From: Cephalotus follicularis
Lineage: Eukaryota > Streptophyta > Magnoliopsida > Oxalidales > Cephalotaceae
Length of the DNA: 64,000 nt
Direction of reading: 5' to 3'
Assembly: GCA_001972305.1 (NCBI GenBank)
Contig: BDDD01000343.1
Span: 62,001 to 126,000, forward strand
Shown in pieces: positions 24,425 through 35,960 of this stretch. Position 1 is the first letter of the stretch; each line of letters opens with the position of its first letter. The notes beneath the pieces were generated by a model. That model had not been told where the DNA came from, did not search any database, and saw nothing but the letters and a program-made list of their open reading frames with translations. The translations under genes were made by a program, and so were the position numbers.

Positions 24425-24580
24425 ACAAGGCGTCGACGTCTTTTTCTTCACGTCGATGTCTTTACACATTTACGCGAAAGGCATCAACACGTATACTGTG
24501 CGTCATCATTTTGACGAGTTTGAAATACGCACGCATTAGTTGGAAAGGCATCGACGCTATAGGTTTAAGGCGTCGACACT
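24425..24580. repeat. TCGA-dyad array in S2, proximal cluster
   Basis: Pairs lie at 24433/24453 (20 bp) and 24551/24573 (22 bp), with degenerate sites between them. The word is GGCGTCGACGTC or a close variant, as in the distal cluster of the same LTR. Confidence 0.8.
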
Positions 24581-24774
24581 TTTTCCCTTTTCTTCAATTT
24601 TTAAAGCTAGGCAAACGCTTAACATTTCTTGGTATTTCTTATCACAAAATCAACATTTTTCAAAATAGAAAACGTCATCAAAGTCGGGAAATCCATCATT
24701 TTATTCATTCCACAATAAAAGTACATTTACATCGTGAATCTACAACATATGAAAATCCTGGGCGTTACAGGCAG

Positions 24775-25386
24775 TGAGTTCAACTCACTATGTTGACTCG
24801 CCAGACTTCAACAACTTTGGTCACCACCAAAAAACGCCACACAACCATTAGTTCTACACGCCACTATCCAAGACTCATCGAGACTCGGCGCAAATCACAC
24901 CGTCACAGGCAGCAGCGAGTCAAAATGGTTGAGTTGACTCAGTCAACCAATTCTGACCGATTTCGGCAGAGAAACACCTCACCCGCCGTCAAAATGGGCA
25001 GAGCTTGCCTTCTAAAAGAAGACCCGCTCCATCCGCGATGCTAACGGCACCAAAAACGCAAGGCCGACACGCACAGCGTGGGGGAAGAGAAGAGAAGAAA
25101 AGAAAGAAAAGAGAATAAGAAGGAAGAAGTTACTGTCAAGTTGAGGGCTTGGGTTGCTCGCCGTCCTTTTCTGGTCCTGTGGCTTGCGCCGAAGTCTTCT
25201 CCGGCGCTCTCTCGCACCCTCTCTCCCTTTATCTCATTCTTTCTTTTGCACGGGCGAATAATGCGCCCGTGTCTCCTTTCTTCTTTCATTATTTAGTTCT
25301 CCCCCTTTCTTTATTGGTATTTACCAACAAAACATTAAGGCCTAGGTCCTGTTTATTTCACGCATTGCGATATAAATTAATCCAGC
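24775..25386 (-). repeat. R3 3' LTR, second segment
   Basis: It continues R3 LTR sequence after S2 (the GAGTTGACTC block, then the AGAAGAGAAGAAA purine block) up to AATCCAGC, where R4 is inserted. It matches 53500-53979 plus 56287-56460 of the right LTR. Confidence 0.82.
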
Positions 25387-26344
25387 TGTCACGCATTGCG
25401 ATACCATTCGTTCAATCCATTCATATCATATATAACCATACTCCAAAAGTGCTATAGTTTTTAAAACTTTAATCACTGTCATGCAAGCGGAATAATCATT
25501 CATAATATATATTCTAACTCTTAAAATATCCTGAAAATCGGGCATGAAGTATTCGTTTATCGGACTATGCCCACTGTAAAGAAAAACATATGTTATATAT
25601 GGGCTCAGCCCTCAATAATCCACACTCCCGTAGGAGGAAAATCCAGAAATAATCATAATAGCAGGACCCATCCATATCCTTTACATCAACAGACATATAA
25701 ATCAAGCACTGCCCCAAGCCAACATGTCAATAGCTTAAATAAAACATGTCACTTATATAACATTTATACATAAATTCATCCGTATACAAAAATCATACTT
25801 AATTAAATCATATTCATTCAAGGTAGGTCAGAGGAGTTACATTATCAATTTGATCTATGCCGTGTTTCAGCCCATCTGTTTACCTTCAAGCGTTACCTGT
25901 ACCTAAACCTGATCCATTTCATTTCAATGAAATGGATCAGCAACCCAAAGGTTGTGTAGGATATACATATGCAAGGAACATATAAGAGTGCAACAGATAT
26001 GTGTACAATATGAGAGATGTATCCATGACAATCAATATAAACCAAACATGCCATTTTCCATAGTAGTCACCATTCAATAACCATATCCATATGATTCCAG
26101 CACAATTCAATTATCATTCGTCATCCATATCATTCCAAAGTCCTTCCAAAGCATACATAAGCTTTTATCGGCCTTCCCTGCCAAGGTAACAGACTAGGCA
26201 CTCTTGGCGTCCTAGGTAGAGGTCCTCATTCTACTGGCAGACTAGAGTAGCATTGGTTAGTAGAACAGGGAAGAGAAGATGGACCTTCTCTAACACTGGT
26301 CTCTCTAGCTACAGCCACCATCAATATCCATATACCATCGAAGT

Positions 26345-26560
26345 CCGGCCCGTTACAATCCATAACGATACGATCCATAATCATATCATATCAGTTCCAT
26401 AACCATTCCGTATCCATTCCGTGACCATTCCATAACCATACGATCCATTTCCATTCGATCCATAACCGTACGAACCATAACAATTCAATCCGTAACCATA
26501 CGGTCCATAACCGTACGAACCATAGCCCTTCAATCTGTAACCATTCGATCCATATAGTGG
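26345..26560. repeat. Short-period repeat (CCATAACCGTACGA-like)
   Basis: Units of roughly 13-16 bp vary around CCATAACC plus TACGAT or TTCGAT. The counterpart in the other R4 LTR is 39290-39510. Minus-strand translations look repetitive (RLWIEW-like) but are by-products. Confidence 0.75.
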
Positions 26561-26899
26561 AAGGCTATAATATATGTCATGCGATGCAACAATACAACAA
26601 TATGTGATGTATTATAATCGTGTATCAATATGTCGTGTAATGCAACATTATAACAGTATGTATGTGCATGGCATGCTATAGGCATGAATGCCAAGTGCGG
26701 ACAGCTTCTGTATACCAACTGTCCCTAAGCAGTGGTATACTCGGCTAGTCCTAACATAATATCAAAGTCCATAGGCCTGCAGACAATCCATAACAATCCA
26801 TAACCATACCATGTGTCAAACAATCCATAAGGTCCATCCCACTATCTACACACTCTGTGTTGTAGACATGCAAGGTCGAGATAAAAATAACCACATCAT

Positions 26900-27050
26900 C
26901 CATACCATATGGCTTGTTCACTTGGTCCTAGCCATCCATACCATAGGGCTTGTTCACTTGGTCCCAACCCTTCCATACCATGATTGGACTTGTTCACAAT
27001 GGTCCTATTCCAATATTATCATAGACTTGTTCACTTGGTCCCAGCCTATG
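26900..27050. repeat. Tandem repeat, about 40-bp unit, in R4 3' LTR
   Basis: About four units each end in CTTGTTCACTTGGTCCC or a variant. The counterparts are 39848-39995 in the R4 5' LTR and a diverged version at 61625-61775 in the R7 LTR. Confidence 0.75.
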
Positions 27051-27565
27051 ATACCATATTCCTTTAATTCCATAAGATGTGATTTGACACTCATAATCTC
27101 CATGACGGAAATGAAGTTTATGACTGGTAATCTCGTTAGGTCTCCAACAATAGCAATCATACCATAACCGTACCCAAAACCATATTCCATTTAAAAGACA
27201 AGGACCTACCATAAAGAATCACATAGGATCCACATCTGTCAAAAACCATTTTTAAAACCATTTCCATAACCATAGGCCATTTTCCATATCCATAAACCAT
27301 TTCCATTTCCATAAACCATCTGGTTGGTCCCTATTGATATTGTAATGAATGGAATGGAAGTCAATTGGGAATATCCGCGTCCAGATATCCCGCAAAATGA
27401 AACTATCCAAACCAATAATTAAAAACGATTTTTAACCTTTGTATGAAAACCCTTTTGTTTGGAACTTTTCTTAAAACTTCTTCTTTGAAGCTTCATTTTA
27501 GAAATCCAAGGGTTAAAGAAGGATTTCCATCGGTTACAAGGCCTTAGGGAGGCTTCCTATGGAAT

Positions 27566-29165
27566 TGTCACACTACGTTTCCATAAATGACCTGCAGGTC
27601 GTGGCAATCAACATATATATGTTCAGCTTATGCAATTTATGGCAAATTTAACAACATTCAATACATAATATCATAGCGAAAGCATTTAACTATAAGCTGA
27701 ATCCAAAAAGTAACATACGTCCCATACTGCATGTTACCCTATTTCAAAAAATATAATAAAACCATCATCGTTAATTGCCTCAACAATGGAGCATGAACCA
27801 TTTAATTAATACATCGATTCATTTATTACAATAATCTAGGTTAACATTCTTAAAATAAATACAAGTTGATGCTTCGTCATTTTCCTGAAGCTCCAACAAT
27901 GTCAATTCGCTGCATTAATCTGAAATTGATAGGGTTAGCCGAATCCACTAGCTAAGTTGAGAAAATATAAATACACTTTGGGGTCAACGATAATGAATGT
28001 CAGGTATGAATGCATTCATGATGAAACATGTAATACATCATAATATACAATATATATATATATCAGTCAATAGGTAAGCAACCATGCAAAGTGTCTACAA
28101 CCGTCAATCCATCGATCATGTCTCAAGGACAAATAATCCACTCCAGTCAATCATGTAACATAGGAAAACCAATTCAATCCAGTCCAGTTAATCATGTCAC
28201 ATAGGACAAACAATTCCGGAGTGCTTCCACTCGATGTTTAGCACCTGGTTGCTTATACTCTGTGTTTAGCAACTTGTTACTTCCACTATGTGTTTAGTAA
28301 CCCAGTTACTTCCGCTCAGCGTTTAGTAACCGACAAATATGGGAATCCCTAGCTACTTCCACTCTGTGTTTAGTACCCCGGTTACTTCTGCTCTGCATTT
28401 AGTAACCAACAAGTATGGGAGTCCCTAGCTACTTCCACTCCGTGCTTAGTATCCAACACATGTGAAATTCCTAGTTACATCCACTCAGTGTTTAGTAACT
28501 AATGTGGAATTCCCATCAGAATTTATCAATCAATTCAGTCAATCCTTTTCCATGTAGATTATAAGTTATAAAATACTTGAAAATAATACATTTATTCAAT
28601 GTATAACCAATAGGCAAATATGTTTCCAAGTAGTTTATATGCAAATAAACGCTTGAAATCATAAACGCATTTGGATATATATATATATAATCCCAAATTC
28701 CTTATCATGTAATTCATGTATTATAAAGTACTTGCCGAAACATATTTATTCAAAACATGTATCCATCTTTGAAACCTCGTTTCAATCTTTGAAATATAAT
28801 ATTTCATATTAAATTATGATTCATAGTAAAATCATATACATTTATATATGCTTTTCTGAAATGTTAAATCACTTTAAAAGTCATATACATTCATTCCTCA
28901 ATCCAGTCTCTAGCCATATGTAATACAAACATATCTCAAAATGCAAACAGACCCTTTTTGGCGTCAACACCTAACTCTAGGCGTCAACGTGTACGGCACC
29001 TTGTGCTCCCAAACACAATCAGTCACTTTTTGTGTCAACGTATACCCTATACGCGTCAACGTGTAAAGTAGTTCTCTTAGGCGTCAATGTGTATTCTAGG
29101 TGTCGACGTGTATGGCAACCCACTCAGGCGCCAACACTTGCTCTAGGCGTCAATACAAGCTCTAG
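27566..29165 (-). repeat. R5 3' LTR, truncated
   Basis: It begins TGTCACACTACG and matches 33167-34740 of the right LTR. At about 29165 it joins integrase sequence directly, so the first half of the LTR in element orientation and the polypurine tract are deleted. TCGA-type sites occur at 28960-29160. Confidence 0.85.
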
Positions 29166-29440
29166 GTTGGTGGAATCGCCATTGAACCTTCACCATGGGA
29201 ATGGTTCGGTTCCTCAATACTTGCATCCCCCAATCCAGAATCCCCACTGGTAATTCTTCGCAAGAAGGATTCTCTTGCACCAATACCGAGTCGTAATCCA
29301 ATATATGTGATGGATCTCTGATGTATCCTCCCACATAGATACATGAAAAACGTCATGTACATTCAACTACATAGGAGGCAAGGTGAGTTGATAAACCGCC
29401 TCCCCCAACTCCCGGGAATCTGAGAAGGATCAACGTAGCG
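29166..29440 (-). pseudogene. R5 integrase C-terminus with chromodomain-like end
   Basis: Direct translation gives RELGEAVYQLTLPPM, a stop, then NVHDVFHVSM. After a frameshift comes YIRDPSHILDYDSV, and the end reads LPVGILDWGMQVLRNR and IPMVKVQWRFH. This is the usual tail of plant chromovirus integrase running into a chromodomain-like segment. It is cut off by the join to the LTR at about 29165. A single N lies at 29446. The upstream integrase core is absent. Confidence 0.8.
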
Positions 29441-29503
29441 TGGAGNAAAGGTTCCAACTCAATATCCACCAGAATCCACCCGATCACAACTATGGGCAGC
29501 CCC

Positions 29504-29725
29504 ATCAATCAATGATACATACTATTAATGAAAATACTATGTACCTCTTATAACAGAAGTAGACTTCAAAAGTAAGAGTGAAAACCTTACCTCTTATGAT
29601 GCTTTTGCCGCTATCTGTCCACTGTGAAGGTCCAGCTGTAGCATCACTACCACTCGTAGGTCCAGTACACACTGTCACTTGACTCCCCATACAATCCCTT
29701 GCAAAGTGGCCAGATGCTCCGCACC
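29504..29725 (-). pseudogene. R5 gag C-terminal piece, left of S3
   Basis: The minus-strand frame carries RCGASGHFARDC, the second to fourth ligand region of a CCHC zinc knuckle, followed by a Ser/Thr/Gly-rich tail. The first Cys codon of the knuckle lies on the other side of S3, at about 32037, so S3 landed inside the nucleic-acid-binding motif. Confidence 0.82.
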
Positions 29726-29905
29726 TTATGTGTGATGACCCGAATTCCCTTTTGTAATGTTCATGCATACTGTACCGTATTGGACCGTATTGGACCGTAT
29801 CGAATTGTATTGAATTGAGGTATTCCTATACCTATTGTTATTGTATTGGTTAAATGAATGTATAGTAAGGATTTGGGCTGAGTTTCAGAGAGTTAGCAGA
29901 ATCGG

Positions 29906-29914
29906 CTATATAAG
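29906..29914 (+). promoter_or_regulatory. Putative TATA box of S3
   Basis: CTATATAAG lies about 175 bp inside the LTR and is followed by a C/T-rich stretch, a usual plant LTR promoter layout. No start site can be proven from sequence alone. If correct, the TCGA array lies about 540 bp downstream, in transcribed sequence. Confidence 0.5.
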
Positions 29915-30444
29915 CCAATTCCTTAGGCATTCCTCTCATTTCACTCATTCTTCTCCGTCTCTCTATCCTTCTCCTCCTCTCTCTCTCTCCCAGTCGTCAG
30001 CCTCCTCCTCTATAGTTGCTCCGGATTGCATCTCCAATAGCAAACAACAATTGAAGTCTCACCTTTCCTTGGTTGGAGCAAGATTGCAGTGGATTCTTCA
30101 AGTTTCCCAACCGATTGATTGATTGGAAGCTCAACTTTTGAAGCTTCATTAAAGGTAGGACTTCCCTACTTGAAATGCCTATTGCTTAAATGCATGATTG
30201 ATTAAATTGCATGATTGATTGAGTGATTGAATGATTGAATTGAAATGAATTGTGAAACTATGGTTTTCATTGATTTTCCTTGCTCTAATTGTTCTAGGAA
30301 GATTGAAACTAAATTGTGAAGGTTGTAACAAGTTTTACTAATCTTAAATGATTGATTTTAAACCTTGGTTTTCAAGGAATGGCTTTAAATTGTATTTTGA
30401 CTTGAAAATTGCTGGTTTTCTGTACAAAATCAGCCATTCCCAGT

Positions 30445-30780
30445 AAAGACATCGATCCCCTTGCCCATGGACATCGATGTCTTTCACTTTGGGATGCAAC
30501 CTCCTTGATTTCGCAGCAAAGACATCGATGTCTTTGAAAGCCATCGACATCTTTACCTTGAGATGTCTTTTCCCAGAAAAGGCATCGATGCGGGCCATCG
30601 ATTCGCATTCCCAGGTCATTTTTATTTAAATGCGTCGACGTCTTTGTCCAAGGATATCGACGTCTTCGGCCAACTGAGAAAGAGATCGATGTCTTTCAAA
30701 GACATCGACGTCCTTCTATCATTTTCAAAGGCATGCCCTGATACACATCGATGTATTTTGCCAAGGACATCGATGCATTT
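30445..30780. repeat. TCGA-dyad array in S3, six pairs
   Basis: TCGA cores lie at 30452/30474, 30525/30544, 30585/30598, 30635/30657, 30686/30705 and 30748/30770. Within-pair spacing is 22, 19, 13, 22, 19 and 22 bp. The dominant word is GACATCGATGTC, a perfect 12-bp palindrome. Spacers are not alike. All 12 sites keep the central TCGA. Confidence 0.93.
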
Positions 30781-32034
30781 CGGGCTGAGTGGAGTTTTTG
30801 ACTGTTTAAAGCTGGTTTTCAACTTCTTTTCACATTGCCACTTGATTGGACCTCACTTGAGGTGTTCAAGTGTTTGAAAAAATGGTTTTAATGATTGTAC
30901 TACCGATTGATTGCTTGAGTCATGAGTGATGTGAGTCTAAGTCGGTAAGTTGGACGCACAATCCCAACCCTCCATTAGATACCGTCACTCATTGACTTTG
31001 CTAATTGACATTAAAATGATATCGTATTGACGTGATTGATTGTATTGTATGGATCCTATAGAGCGACCTTATGATTTGTGTCAGCATGTTAGGTTGTTGA
31101 CTCTGCCCACCTATTTCGTCGATCATTTCATTTACTGCATTGTATTGACCCGCTGATGAGCGGTACCGATTGATTGTAGATTTATGCTCCCTTGAGGCCG
31201 TTGCTCCCTAACGGTATCAGTAGCTCCCTTGGTTGTAGCTCATCGAGACTGTATTGACCCAGCCATAGGCTTGAAGATCTATGAGTCTCAGACATGATCA
31301 ATCTGGGAACCGTAGATGGATCTCCCACCTTTCTTGAAGGACTACCTTCCGTGGGATTGATCACTGCTAACTGATTGACATTGTATTGACCCGGGGTCGC
31401 ATGCTCTATAGGATATTGATTGATTGATTGGGTGTTTTATACACCACCATTGAGTGTCTACCATTGATCTATTGTTATAGATCCTATCCGTATGCTCTGT
31501 TATGGGTCATTGTCATACTGGTAGTCTGATCGCCAACTGTACATATGCATTTGCCATGTCATGCATTGATATTGTACACCGCACATTGTTATTGCATAGA
31601 TTGTCACCGATATTGCACATTGTACATGCATACATGCTACATGAGGTTTCTGCTTAGCCAGTGTAGCTAACCCCATCCTTCGGGGTGGGGTTATGTTGTA
31701 CCTTTGTGTGCGGCATAGGTAGGGTAATAGGTAGCAGCGGATCGAAGGATTGAAGATTCCATCGACCGAGGGGTTCGTCTGGATCTGAAAAAGTTCTTAG
31801 TGTTACTGTATTGAAGAGTTGATAAGTGTATTGTAAAAGATTGGTATTGTAAAGGATTGTGTTGTATTGTACTGTAAAGATGGATTGTTGTATTGTATCT
31901 TCCGCGTTATGATATGTATTGCAAAGTTTTAAGTTTTTCTGTATTTTTATATTGCTAGTCCCAACCATTGTATTGATATTGGATTGAGAGTAATGCCACG
32001 TGTCCGCCCAGTGGGCGATGGGTGTTACATTATG

Positions 32035-33055
32035 CATAACCCATTTTCAATGAACAATCCTCCAGCTGATGGGTTTACAGCCACAATGAGAACAAGCTTC
32101 AAACCTAGCATTGCTCCCCTGACCAAGAGTACCCTGAGTAGCGGTCTGTCGAAACCTGTTCCTCAATGATTTTGTCAGAGAATCACTACCCTGCCATTCC
32201 GATGATGCTGGTCTAGACTGTGTAGAGGCCTGCTTAGCTCGCTGAGTGCGGGCCTCTCAGCACGGTCTTCATTTGATATGCACTCCAGCGATCTTGCTTT
32301 TTGAGCGACCTGTACAAAAGTTCCCAACTCCATAGCTATGATTCTTGACCGAAGATCCGGTTTTAGACCTCTCAAGAACCTCTGAATTTTCTTCTCTTCA
32401 TCCGCTACCAGATAGGCTGAGTGTGTGCTAGCTCCATAAATCTGGCCTGATATTCGGCCACTGTCATCTCTCCTTGACGCAACTCAAAGAGTTTCGTATC
32501 CCTTCGTTCTTTTTCAATTCGGGGCACATAAGCATCAAGAAATTATCTTTGAAACCTTCCCCACGTGCCAACAAGTCCGGCTGACTCCCATTTTGCTTTG
32601 ACCATCTCCCACTAGTGAGTGGCCTTGCCCCATAACCGATAAACGACAAACTTCAACTTCTGATCATCGATGCAATCAATCACCTCAAAGATCTTCCCTA
32701 GATCTTGCAACCATCTCTCCGCAATAGTAGCATCAAGCTCCCCTTGGAAAATGAGAGGATTCTGCCTCATGAATCTCTCAAGGTTGCTCCCAAACTGATT
32801 CCCAGCATCACGTGCGCCATGGACAGGGGCCATGTGCTAAGGTCGGGCTTGGGCGTGCAATCGCCGTATCTCCTCCATATTAGCTGCATTGGCAGCCATC
32901 TGCTGCTAGAAGTAGTCAGCCATGCGATCCATCGGATCTCTCCCCACAATCACTTCTTGGGGAACATTACCCATTGGGTCTCCCGCAACACTCGCTTATG
33001 GAGGAACATTTCGATCAATAGCTTGAGCCCTTCCCTGTCTCCTTCTGTCATCCAT
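32035..33055 (-). pseudogene. R5 gag, N-terminal and core part
   Basis: The start codon is at 33055 (MDDRRRQGRAQAI), followed by an in-frame stop after NVPP. Core signatures are FGSNLERFMRQNPLIF, LDATIAERWLQDLGKIFEVI and FVVYRLWGKATHWW, then a piece at 32649-32464 and another at 32375-32175 (MRGLKPDLRSRIIAM). The pieces lie in different frames. The layout (N-terminal Arg-rich, gag core, Ser-rich linker, zinc knuckle) matches R3 and R7 gag. Confidence 0.85.
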
Positions 33056-33150
33056 TTTGTTTCCTATAAGGAAGATGTGATTAGTAATCTCTAGGAAACA
33101 ATAGTCAATTGCCCAGGAACTTATCCAAGCTAAGCATATAATATCACATA

Positions 33151-33163
33151 TGCTCTTATACCA
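33151..33163 (-). other. R5 primer-binding site, one mismatch
   Basis: It reads TGGTATAAGAGCA on the minus strand, against the usual TGGTATCAGAGCA. It lies 3 bp from the LTR edge at 33167. Confidence 0.82.
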
Positions 33164-33616
33164 CTTTGTCACACCCCGTTCAAGTCATGAAAATCAACAT
33201 ATATATGTTCAGCTTATGCAATTTATGGAAAATTTAAAAACTTTCAATACATAATATCATAGCGGAAGCATTTTACTATAAGCTGAATCCAAAAAGTAAC
33301 ATTCATCCCATACTGCATGTTACCCTATTTCAAAAAAATATAATAAAACCATCATCGTTAATTGCCTCAACAACGGAGCATGAACCATTTAATCAATTCA
33401 TCGATTCATTTATTACAATAATCCATGATAACATTCTTCAAAGAAATACAACTCGATGCTTCTTTGTTTTCCTGAAGCTCGAGCAATGTCAGTCCGCTGC
33501 AATAATCTGAAATTGATAGGGTTAGCCGAATCCACTGGCTAAGTAGAGAAAATATAAATACACTTTGGGGTCAACGATAATGAATGTCATGTATGAATGC
33601 ATTCATGATGCAATAT

Positions 33617-33648
33617 GTGTGTGTGTGTGCGTGCGCGCGCGTGCGTGT
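33617..33648. repeat. (GT)n(GC)n microsatellite
   Basis: About 32 bp of alternating purine-pyrimidine. The equivalent spot in the truncated R5 LTR (about 28045-28065) is a TA repeat instead. Confidence 0.9.
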
Positions 33649-34549
33649 ATATCAGTCAATAGGTAAGCAACCATGCCAAGTGGCTACAACCGTCAATCCA
33701 TCGATCATGCCTCAAGGACAAACAATCCAGTCCAGTCAATCATGTCACTTAGGACAACCAATTCAATTCAATCCAGTCCAGTCAATCATGTCACATAGGA
33801 CAAACAATTTCGGGGTGCTTCCACTCGGTGTTTAGCACCCGGTTGCTTCCACTATGTTTTTAGCAACTCGGTTACTTCCACTATGTGTTTAGTAACCCAG
33901 TTACTTCTGCTCAGCATTTAGTAACCGACAAATATGGGAATCCCAAGCTACTTCCACTATGTGTTTAGTAGCCCGGTTACTTCTGCTCTGCGTTTAGTAA
34001 CCGACAAGTATGGGAGTCCCTAGTTACTTCTACTCGGTGTTTAGTAACTAATGTGGAATTCCCATCACAATCCATCAATCAATTCGGTCAATCATTTTCC
34101 AAGTAGATTATAAGTTATAAAATACTTGAATATAACACATTTATTCAATGTATAACCAATAGTCAAATCTATTTCCAAGTAGTTTATATGCAAATAAATG
34201 CTTGAAATCATAAACACATTTGGATATGTATAATCCCAAATTCCTTATCAACTAAGTCATGTATTATAAAGTACTTACTAAAACATGTTTATTCCAAACA
34301 TGTATCTATCTTTGAGACCTCGTTTCAATCTTTGAAATATAATATTTCATATTAAATCATGATTCATAGTAAAATCATATACATTTATATATGCTTTTCT
34401 AAAATGTTAAAACACTTTAAAAGTCATATACATTTATATATGCTTTTCTAAAATGTTAAAACACTTTAAAAGTCATATACATTCATTCCTCAATCCATTC
34501 TCTAGCAATATGTAATACAAACATATGCTCAAAATGCAGACAGACCCTT

Positions 34550-35065
34550 TTTGGCGTCAACGTGTATGGCACCTTGTGCTCCCAAACGCAATCAATCACT
34601 TTTGGCGTCAACGTATCCCATATACGCGTCAATGTGTAAAGTAGTTCTCTTAGGCATCAACGTGTATTCTAGGCGTCGACGTGTATGGAAATGCACTCAG
34701 GCACCAACACTCGCTCTAGGCGTGAATACAAACTTTAGGAGTCAACGTCCATGTTTCCCACGTGTTAACATTTAAGGCAGGAGCCTTAGGCGTTAACATC
34801 CATCTCCTGTCCGTTGACGTGTTAAGGTAAGAACCTTAAGCATCAGTGACTTTCTCCTTTGCGTTGACGCTCTAAGGCAGGAACCTTAGGCGTCAATGTC
34901 TATCTACTTTTGGCGTCGATGCTATAAGGTAGGAACCTTAAGCCCCAGTGCCTTTTCTTTATGCGTGAATGTCACCTCATGGCGTCGACGCTTAAAGCGT
35001 CTTCTTCCCTGCATAACAGGCCAAAGCGTTGACGTCTATCCTCCTAGGCGTCAACGTGTTCAAAA
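34550..35065. repeat. TCGA-dyad array in R5 5' LTR with interleaved second dyad
   Basis: Paired cores include 34608/34629 (21 bp), 34657/34676 (19 bp) and 34893/34916 (23 bp). The word is GCGTCGACGC or GCGTCAACGTG. Between about 34770 and 34940 each pair is followed by an imperfect dyad AAGGTAGGAACCTT or AAGGCAGGAACCTT, giving a composite unit of about 51 bp repeated four times. Confidence 0.85.
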
Positions 35066-35724
35066 CCTAAACATGGTTTCTCCATTGAAACCTTACCAAC
35101 CAGCAGAATCATGCATGACAGCATGCAACACAATCCGAAATCACTCAAAAACACTATACATCAGCAATTCAATCCACAGTCCACCAAGACATGCAAACCA
35201 TCAATGATCATTTACTATTTTTGAACTCAAAATTGCATGCATATAATCCCTACCTTTGATTCCAAGTTAGGAATCCGAAAGTCCACCTCCTTAAGTACTT
35301 GGAACAGTAGTGTTTGAGCTCCCCCAGTAGCTCCAAGTAGCTCGTCTCCTTTCCTGGTTCGAGCTTCTCAAGCTTGCACAGGTCCAACAATGGAGAATAG
35401 AGTCTTCTTTCTCTTTCTCTTTCTTTCCTTCCCATTTTCTCTCTTGTTTCTTTCTCTATTTTCTCTCTTCTTCCCCTTTTTTGTGCTGAAGGAAGAAGAT
35501 GAGGGTGTAAATTTATGGAGTTTTCTCCGATCTCTTTTCTCTCTGACGTAATCAAGGCACCATGCGTCTCTCTCTCTCCTCCTTCTCTCTGCCACCATGA
35601 CACCCATCAGTTACTTCCCTCTCCCCTATGTCATGGCAGAGCATGGGGAAGAGATAAAGTGTCTCACACTTCTCTTCCACGCGTCTTTTGTCAGCGTTTT
35701 GTCTCATTCTACCAAAAGTCTTAA

Positions 35725-35960
35725 GCGTCAACGTCTACGATGCCCGCCGACGCATTGACTATCTTCCTTAGCGTTAGTAGGTTCCCACGAATCGTGCTAA
35801 TGTTCATCCTTGGCGTCGACACGTTAGGGCAAAAGGCCCTTATTGTCGCGCCACGCTTCCTCGCGTTGACGCCATTATATGGCGTTGACGCTTTAAGGCC
35901 AGAAGCCTTAAGCGTAGCGCTTTGCTTATTGGCGTTGATGTCACCCCTTGGCGTTGACGC
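35725..35960. repeat. TCGA-dyad array in R5 5' LTR, proximal cluster
   Basis: Several GCGTCAACGTC, GCGTCGACAC and GCGTTGACGC sites lie roughly 160-400 bp from the LTR start in element orientation. S2 and S4 have proximal clusters at similar offsets. Confidence 0.75.

Larger units (their letters stand above)
22039..24769 (-). mobile_element. S2: solo LTR (2731 bp), minus orientation
   Basis: On the minus strand it starts TGTAACGCCCAGGATTTTC and ends GGGGTACGACA. GGCAG is duplicated at 22034-22038 and 24770-24774. It shares its start and much of its body (including the block around 22740-22880) with S4, which lies in the opposite orientation. It has no primer site or coding region. It has two TCGA arrays, at 23400-23655 and 24425-24580, at positions similar to those in S4. 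Confidence 0.9.
25387..27565 (-). repeat. R4 3' LTR, first segment
   Basis: It matches 38293-40510 of the 5' LTR, apart from a deletion of about 35 bp just after TGTCACG. R5 interrupts it after GGAAT. Within it, 26345-26560 holds a short-period repeat of CCATAACCGTACGA-like words. The stretch 26900-27050 repeats a phrase ending CTTGTTCACTTGGTCCC about four times. Confidence 0.87.
29731..32029 (+). mobile_element. S3: solo LTR (2299 bp) with perfect TSD
   Basis: It begins TGTGATGACCCG and ends GGGTGTTACA, with TTATG duplicated at 29726-29730 and 32030-32034. It has no primer site or coding region. It includes a TATA-like box (29906), a pyrimidine-rich stretch (29935-30010) and a highly regular TCGA array (30450-30775). 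It is the most deeply nested unit in the window: S3 in R5 in R4 in R3. Confidence 0.92.

Noticed and set aside
15336..30780. TCGA sites as cloning or restriction-site artefacts (GTCGAC, ATCGAT)
   Set aside because: They lie inside defined LTRs with TSDs, recur in both LTRs of R3, R4 and R5, and show graded decay.
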